A program made the translations under genes and the position numbers. DNA of 62,736 nucleotides from Deltaproteobacteria bacterium (lineage in GTDB: Bacteria; Myxococcota_A; Polyangia; JAAYKL01): assembly GCA_016935665.1 (NCBI GenBank), contig JAFGQN010000013.1, forward strand, positions 1 through 62,736. Reading direction: 5' to 3'. The notes below the pieces were generated by a model, which worked only from the letters and a program-made list of their open reading frames with translations, made no database searches and had not been told where the DNA came from. Positions 58,570 through 62,736 of the stretch are shown piece by piece (position 1 is the stretch's first letter; every line of letters begins with the position of its first letter).

Positions 58570-59421
58570 ATGAACGGAATTGGTCGCAGTTTCACGTGTG
58601 TTGTATTTTGTATTGGTCGGCTATTTGTTGTCACGGTGTTTTGCGTTAGCTGTCACAAAGCGGTGTCATCAGGCAATGATACAGGAACCGACAGCTCTTC
58701 GGATGCGGATGCGGATACGGGTGGTGACACGGATGCGGATGCCGATTCGGATACGGATGTTGATTCGGATACGGGCAGTGACCTGGATACCGATGTCAAT
58801 ACGGATACCGATGACGATACGGATACGGATACGGATACGGATGCGGATTCCGATTCAGTGAACGATTCGGATACTGGGTCAATCTCCGACACGGATTCTG
58901 AGACTGACACCGGAACAATTGATTTTCGTGAGCCCGAAATTCACCGACCGGAAGCGATCAACTGTGAAAACGTACACTCTCCTGAAGAACCGCCTCTGGA
59001 TGCGGAAGGCAATTGTCAGCAGCATTCCGATTGCACCGAGGGACAGAATGGCAAGTGTGTGCAGCTGGGGATTGGGGCAAGAGGGTACGAATATTATTGT
59101 GTGTATGATACGTGTTATCTGGATGCGGAGTGCGAACAGGAAGGAATGAATCTTTGTTTCTGTTCCGCCAGAGAAGAAGCGCATTGTTTCCAATATGGAA
59201 ATTGCCAGGTGGACGCCGATTGTGGGGATGGTGGCTACTGCTCGCCATCCTCCAGCGATCATTGCGGATATTACCGGTACATAGATGGATTTTATTGCCA
59301 TACGCCCAGGGACACGTGCATGGATGACAAAGACTGTACCGAAGATGAATTTTGCAATTTCGATGTGTACCGCAATCTGTGGAATTGTGTGCCATACGAC
59401 AACGGTTGCATGATTGGATAG
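58570..59421 (+). CDS. linker lipoprotein with Cys-rich C-terminal domain, unknown function
   Basis: A 283-residue protein starting MNGIGRSFTCVVF after GAAGGAAT. The signal ends VFCVSC, a plausible lipobox. An Asp/Thr/Ser/Ala linker covers about residues 40-115. The C-terminal 165 residues have about 18 cysteines in repeats built as D-C/x-C units: CQQHSDCTEGQNGKCVQLG, CYLDAECEQEGMNLCFC, CQVDADCGDGGYC and CMDDKDCTEDEFCNF. These resemble the small DC-repeats of delta-proteobacterial surface proteins. No catalytic residues visible. Confidence 0.75.
   Translation: MNGIGRSFTCVVFCIGRLFVVTVFCVSCHKAVSSGNDTGTDSSSDADADTGGDTDADADSDTDVDSDTGSDLDTDVNTDTDDDTDTDTDTDADSDSVNDSDTGSISDTDSETDTGTIDFREPEIHRPEAINCENVHSPEEPPLDAEGNCQQHSDCTEGQNGKCVQLGIGARGYEYYCVYDTCYLDAECEQEGMNLCFCSAREEAHCFQYGNCQVDADCGDGGYCSPSSSDHCGYYRYIDGFYCHTPRDTCMDDKDCTEDEFCNFDVYRNLWNCVPYDNGCMIG
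58680..58915 (+). repeat. degenerate Asp-Ala/Thr/Ser codon repeats
   Basis: Six-base units such as GATGCG, GATACG and GATTCG repeat over about 235 bases and encode the Asp-rich tether of the lipoprotein. The minus strand shows a spurious Ser/Val-rich open frame as a result. Confidence 0.8.
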
Positions 59422-59633
59422 CATGACAGGTGCGTGGGCCCGATATGCTTTGGAAATCCCGGTTCAAATAATTTTTTCGAGCGGTTGCTGGCAAAGAGAT
59501 TACTTTAATGTTTGTGAATGAGAATAGAATCATCCCTGGCGGAGAGCGTGGCGGGTGGTGTGTTTCACCGATGGGCCATACAAGAGAAGGTTAAACGGAC
59601 CGTTGCGACGCGCAGTGGACAGACAGGAAATAT

Positions 59634-61811
59634 ATGCATGATGCCATTTTAACATTATCCCTTTCCACCGCTGCAGGTGTGGTGTTGCTGGTGGCCGCAC
59701 AGCGGTTCATGATGCCTGCCATTGTACTATTGCTGGGTGGTGGGATATTGCTGGGTCCGGAAGTGTTTGGACTGATTCATCCGGAAAAGTTGGGCCATGG
59801 GCTGGAAATCATCGCTGCACTGACGATTTCCGTCATTCTGTTTGAGGGCGGCCTGACCCTGGATTTCGACGGGTACCGCAAATCGTCTGTGGTGATTCGA
59901 CGCATGCTGACCATTGGACCGGTGGTGACCTGGCTGGGCACTGCTGCGGCGGTGTGGCTGCTTTGGGGAACGGACCCGGTGATGGCCCTGATGGTGGCCA
60001 GTATGATCATTGTGACCGGTCCCACTGTCGTACTGCCCATTTTGAGGCGTCTGCGAGTAAAAGAGCGACTTCATCATGTACTGTACTGGGAAGCTGTTCT
60101 CATCGACGTGGTGGGGGTATTTGTGGCGGTGATGGTGTATGAGTGGCTGACTCAAAAAGGGGAGGAGCTGCCACTGGCGTACGCTCTTTCGAACTTTGGC
60201 ATGCGGGTGTTGCTGGGGGCGGCCATGGGGGCGACGACGGGACTGATAACGGCACAGGTATTGCGCTGGGAATGGGTGGCCGAGGATCACGTGAATATTT
60301 TTGTGCTGGCGGGCGCATTGTTTACATTTGGGGTATCCCACGCCATTTTGCCGGAGTCGGGGATTCTGGCGGTGGTCGTATCCGGGCTGGTGGTGGCACT
60401 GCGCAAACCGCCGAGATTGAAACAATTGAAGCATTTCAAGCTGCAGCTGACCGAGGTAGGTATCGGTACCATCTTTGTTCTTTTGTCGGCCAGGCTGGAA
60501 CTGAGCAGTTTCGGTGACATACGGTTGCTGATACTGCTGGCCATTATGGTGTTTGTGCTGCGCCCGCTGGTGGTGTGGTTATCCACGCTCGGGCAGGGAT
60601 TTGGTTTTCGGGAGAATGCCTTTCTGTCGTGGATTGCACCACGAGGTATTGTGGCAGCGTCCATGGCGTCTTTGTTTTCCCTGCGGTTGAGGGAGCGTGG
60701 ATATGAACACGCGGCGCTCGTTGAAACAGTTACTTATGCCACGGTGATAGCCACGGTGACCGTACAGGGGCTGACAGCACCGATGGTGGCCCGATTGCTT
60801 GGGGTACAGCGGGAGGAACGCCGAACCTGGGTGTTACTGGGAGATAAAGCGCTGATTGGGGCACTGGGTTCTGCGTTGCGTAAGGGGGGCGTTAAAACCG
60901 TTGAAGTGGACAGGCAGCTTGGAACCACTGAATTTATTGACACCGACGAACCCCGGTTTAATGACGTCCACGCCCTGTTTTTCGCGGACATCACCATGCT
61001 TTCAAATATCTGGACTGCCTACAGTTGGGGGTTCAAGGTGAACGCCAGTAACTATTATCGCTGGTCCACCTTCGACGCCGAACAGACGCCGCGGCCGAAC
61101 AGTAAAAATGATGCGCCCAAACAATGCATTCCGGTATGGAAAACCACAGTGACATCCGCGCTGGTATCCGCAGGAATTCAGTCAGGACACCAATCCATCG
61201 AATTGATTGAAGTGGGGTCCCGTCTGGAGCGGGGGCGTTTTGGCGCCGAGCAACTGCCCCTTTTCTGGGTCAATGAGGGAAAGGCCACCATCATTGAAGA
61301 CCCCATGAATCCAGGGGAGCCGCAAGGGAGCATGGCCATTGTGCTTCGGCAGCGGGAGTTGGGGCTTTCCAAAGTGCTGGCACATGTGGAAGTCATGGAC
61401 GAAAAAAATATCACCTTCAAAGACGCCGTGAAACGATTGGCCATCAGCGCGCACCGTCAATTTTCTGATTTGCCCAGACAGCAGGTGGTGGACGGCATCT
61501 TTGATCGAACACAGACCATGCCCGTGGCTGTGGGCGGTGGTGTGGCCATTCCCCATGCCTATTGGGATGGTGTTGACAGAAGCGTCTGTTATCTGGGGGT
61601 GGTCCCTGGTGGTGTGGCCAACGTTCCAGCGCCGGATGCACTACCGGTAAAAATGGTATTCCTGCTTATATCGCCTCCTGGCAAGGCCACCGAACATCTT
61701 GAAAGTCTGGCCGCCATATCCCACCTCACCCAGGAGCCGGAATTTATCGATCTGATTTGCCGTCAGAGGGTGCCGGCACGCATCCTGAGTTTGATTTCAG
61801 AAAGAGGCTAG
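59634..61811 (+). CDS. CPA1-type cation/proton antiporter with C-terminal RCK-like and PTS EIIA-like domains
   Basis: A 725-residue protein. The first 385 residues form a Na+/H+ (or K+/H+) antiporter with about 12 helices (ILFEGGLTLDFDGYRKSS, VTGPTVVLPILRRLRVK, WIAPRGIVAASMASLFSLR). About 395-590 is a cytoplasmic region starting WVLLGDKALIGALGSALR, which looks like a degenerate RCK/TrkA-N domain. The last 135 residues resemble PTS EIIA-Ntr: MPVAVGGGVAIPHAYWDGV with the phospho-accepting histidine near residue 640. This suggests control by nitrogen-PTS-like phosphorylation. Confidence 0.87.
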   Translation: MHDAILTLSLSTAAGVVLLVAAQRFMMPAIVLLLGGGILLGPEVFGLIHPEKLGHGLEIIAALTISVILFEGGLTLDFDGYRKSSVVIRRMLTIGPVVTWLGTAAAVWLLWGTDPVMALMVASMIIVTGPTVVLPILRRLRVKERLHHVLYWEAVLIDVVGVFVAVMVYEWLTQKGEELPLAYALSNFGMRVLLGAAMGATTGLITAQVLRWEWVAEDHVNIFVLAGALFTFGVSHAILPESGILAVVVSGLVVALRKPPRLKQLKHFKLQLTEVGIGTIFVLLSARLELSSFGDIRLLILLAIMVFVLRPLVVWLSTLGQGFGFRENAFLSWIAPRGIVAASMASLFSLRLRERGYEHAALVETVTYATVIATVTVQGLTAPMVARLLGVQREERRTWVLLGDKALIGALGSALRKGGVKTVEVDRQLGTTEFIDTDEPRFNDVHALFFADITMLSNIWTAYSWGFKVNASNYYRWSTFDAEQTPRPNSKNDAPKQCIPVWKTTVTSALVSAGIQSGHQSIELIEVGSRLERGRFGAEQLPLFWVNEGKATIIEDPMNPGEPQGSMAIVLRQRELGLSKVLAHVEVMDEKNITFKDAVKRLAISAHRQFSDLPRQQVVDGIFDRTQTMPVAVGGGVAIPHAYWDGVDRSVCYLGVVPGGVANVPAPDALPVKMVFLLISPPGKATEHLESLAAISHLTQEPEFIDLICRQRVPARILSLISERG

Positions 61812-61862
61812 GGCGGGAAGTTCCTGTTCGTTACAGGGGGCGTCGTGGTTGGCCGGACTCGC

Positions 61863-62736
61863 TCAGCGCAGCAGTTCACTGATTTTGGTGGCCAGGACGT
61901 CTCTGGGAATGGGTTTTTGCAGGAATTCGACGCCTTCTTTCAATACGCCGTGATGCGTGACCACGTTGGCCGTGTACGCCGACGTATACAGCGTGGGAAT
62001 GCCGGGCAACATTCCCTCAATTATCTTTGATAATTCCGCTCCGTTCATTTCGGGCATTACCACGTCGGTCATCAACAGACTGATTTTGGTATCACCCGCG
62101 TTTGCAACATGGGCAATGGCTTCAGACGGTGAATTGGCCGTCAGAACCCTGTAGTTCAGTTTTTCCAGGGTGGTTTGATTGACGGCCAGCACCATGGCTT
62201 CGTCTTCCACCAGCAAAATCACTTCACCGTTTCCTTTGGGCAATTGGCGCATTTTCTTTTCCGGTACGGTCTCCGCGCCATTGAGGTGTCGCGTCAGATA
62301 TATTTTAAATGTGGTTCCCTGGCCTGGTTCGCTGTAAACGTTGATAAACCCGTCGTTCTGTTTCACAATCCCAAACACGGTGGCAAGTCCAAGGCCAGTG
62401 CCTTCGCCTTTTTGCTTGGTGGTAAAAAACGGTTCAAAAATCTGTTGCTGAATCTCCGCATCCATGCCGCACCCATCGTCACTGACTGCCAGCATCACGT
62501 ACTCCCCCGGGACAAACCCCGGATTTATGGTGCAATAGGCGTTATCGAAGGACACATTTTCTGTTTCAATGGTGATGTGCCCCACACCCGTAATGGCATC
62601 CCGCGCGTTTACACACAGATTGGCCATAATCTGTTCCAGCTGCGAGGGATCCATCTTTACCGTTCCAGGTTCATCCACGGGCAGCCACGCTAAATCAATT
62701 TGCTCGCCAATCAATCGATTGAGCATTTTCAACATC
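61863..62736 (-). CDS. hybrid sensor histidine kinase, C-terminal part (truncated by the window edge)
   Basis: The visible 290 residues begin inside the histidine kinase catalytic domain: [14 protein letters not shown] (N box), VSDDGCGM (G1), [20 protein letters not shown] (F and G2 boxes). A receiver domain follows ([16 protein letters not shown], phospho-acceptor in [30 protein letters not shown]). The sensor and dimerisation parts lie beyond base 62736. The ATG at 62735 is only the first methionine at the edge, not the start. Confidence 0.9.
   Translation of the reverse strand, partial: MLKMLNRLIGEQIDLAWLPVDEPGTVKMDPSQLEQIMANLCVNARDAITGVGHITIETENVSFDNAYCTINPGFVPGEYVMLAVSDDGCGMDAEIQQQIFEPFFTTKQKGEGTGLGLATVFGIVKQNDGFINVYSEPGQGTTFKIYLTRHLNGAETVPEKKMRQLPKGNGEVILLVEDEAMVLAVNQTTLEKLNYRVLTANSPSEAIAHVANAGDTKISLLMTDVVMPEMNGAELSKIIEGMLPGIPTLYTSAYTANVVTHHGVLKEGVEFLQKPIPRDVLATKISELLR

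Noticed and set aside
58653-58910. Ser/Val-rich minus-strand open frame
   Set aside because: Same effect of the GAT-rich repeats in the lipoprotein gene on the plus strand.

Overview
The window looks like a chromosomal segment of a Gram-negative bacterium related to the Myxococcota (the former Deltaproteobacteria), with roughly balanced GC content. This is an inference. It rests on a CarD-type regulator, two proteins with an AgmX/PglI-like C-terminal domain (one with an MJ0042 zinc finger plus GYF domain, one with VIT/VWA), an RpoH-type sigma factor, many outer-membrane-type lipoproteins with Asp/Thr/Ser/Gly linkers after the lipid cysteine, and Stig1-like Cys-rich modules. Pectate lyase, CE2-like and CE6/sialate-esterase-like proteins suggest a plant-polysaccharide-rich habitat. 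I see no rRNA, tRNA, CRISPR array, insertion sequence, integrase or prophage.

Layout. 0-5.2 kb: rpoH-rsmI operon, an RlmD/TrmA-family rRNA methyltransferase and small unknown genes, including a short 4-Cys lipoprotein and a GIDE-like protein. 5.5-8.5 kb: a linker-bearing SGNH esterase facing a beta-helix lipoprotein. 9-15.5 kb: Bax inhibitor-1 protein, U32 protein, acylphosphatase, M50B membrane protease, a basic secreted protein paired with an acidic lipoprotein, a YqiA-like hydrolase and a photolyase. 15.5-21 kb: a surface cluster with pectate lyase, two Cys-rich lipoproteins and a CE2 esterase. 21-31 kb: bacteriohemerythrin, HtrA protease, an orphan GspE/PilB-type ATPase with N-terminal membrane segments, a zinc-ribbon membrane protein, the MJ0042/GYF/AgmX-like protein, leucyl aminopeptidase, and a small gene coupled to a secreted ComEA-like protein. 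31-36.5 kb: two TPR proteins, a DUF1015 protein and carD. 36.7-37.2 kb: a badly decayed GIY-YIG nuclease pseudogene between inverted REP-like sequences. 37.5-45.8 kb: Stig1-like lipoprotein, response regulator plus serS, Crp-like protein plus folC, a second member of the 4-Cys lipoprotein family, and a membrane protein.

45.9-50.8 kb holds one tightly packed operon, nadA-thiG-thiH-thiS-larE-bioB, combining NAD, thiamine-thiazole, biotin and sulfur-transfer enzymes (several Fe-S or radical-SAM). 51.2-62.7 kb holds a large VIT/VWA/AgmX/TPR/DUF2135 mosaic, mtgA with a CBS protein, an APC permease fused to two universal-stress domains, another linker lipoprotein, a cation/proton antiporter fused to a PTS EIIA-like domain, and the C-terminal part of a hybrid sensor kinase running off the right edge.

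The most unusual items are the tethered surface lipoproteins (one with about 55 cysteines and duplicated modules), a new-looking lipoprotein family with four conserved cysteines present twice, a lipoprotein gene whose signal peptide is split by an in-frame stop, the GIY-YIG relic, and several structured intergenic palindromes.
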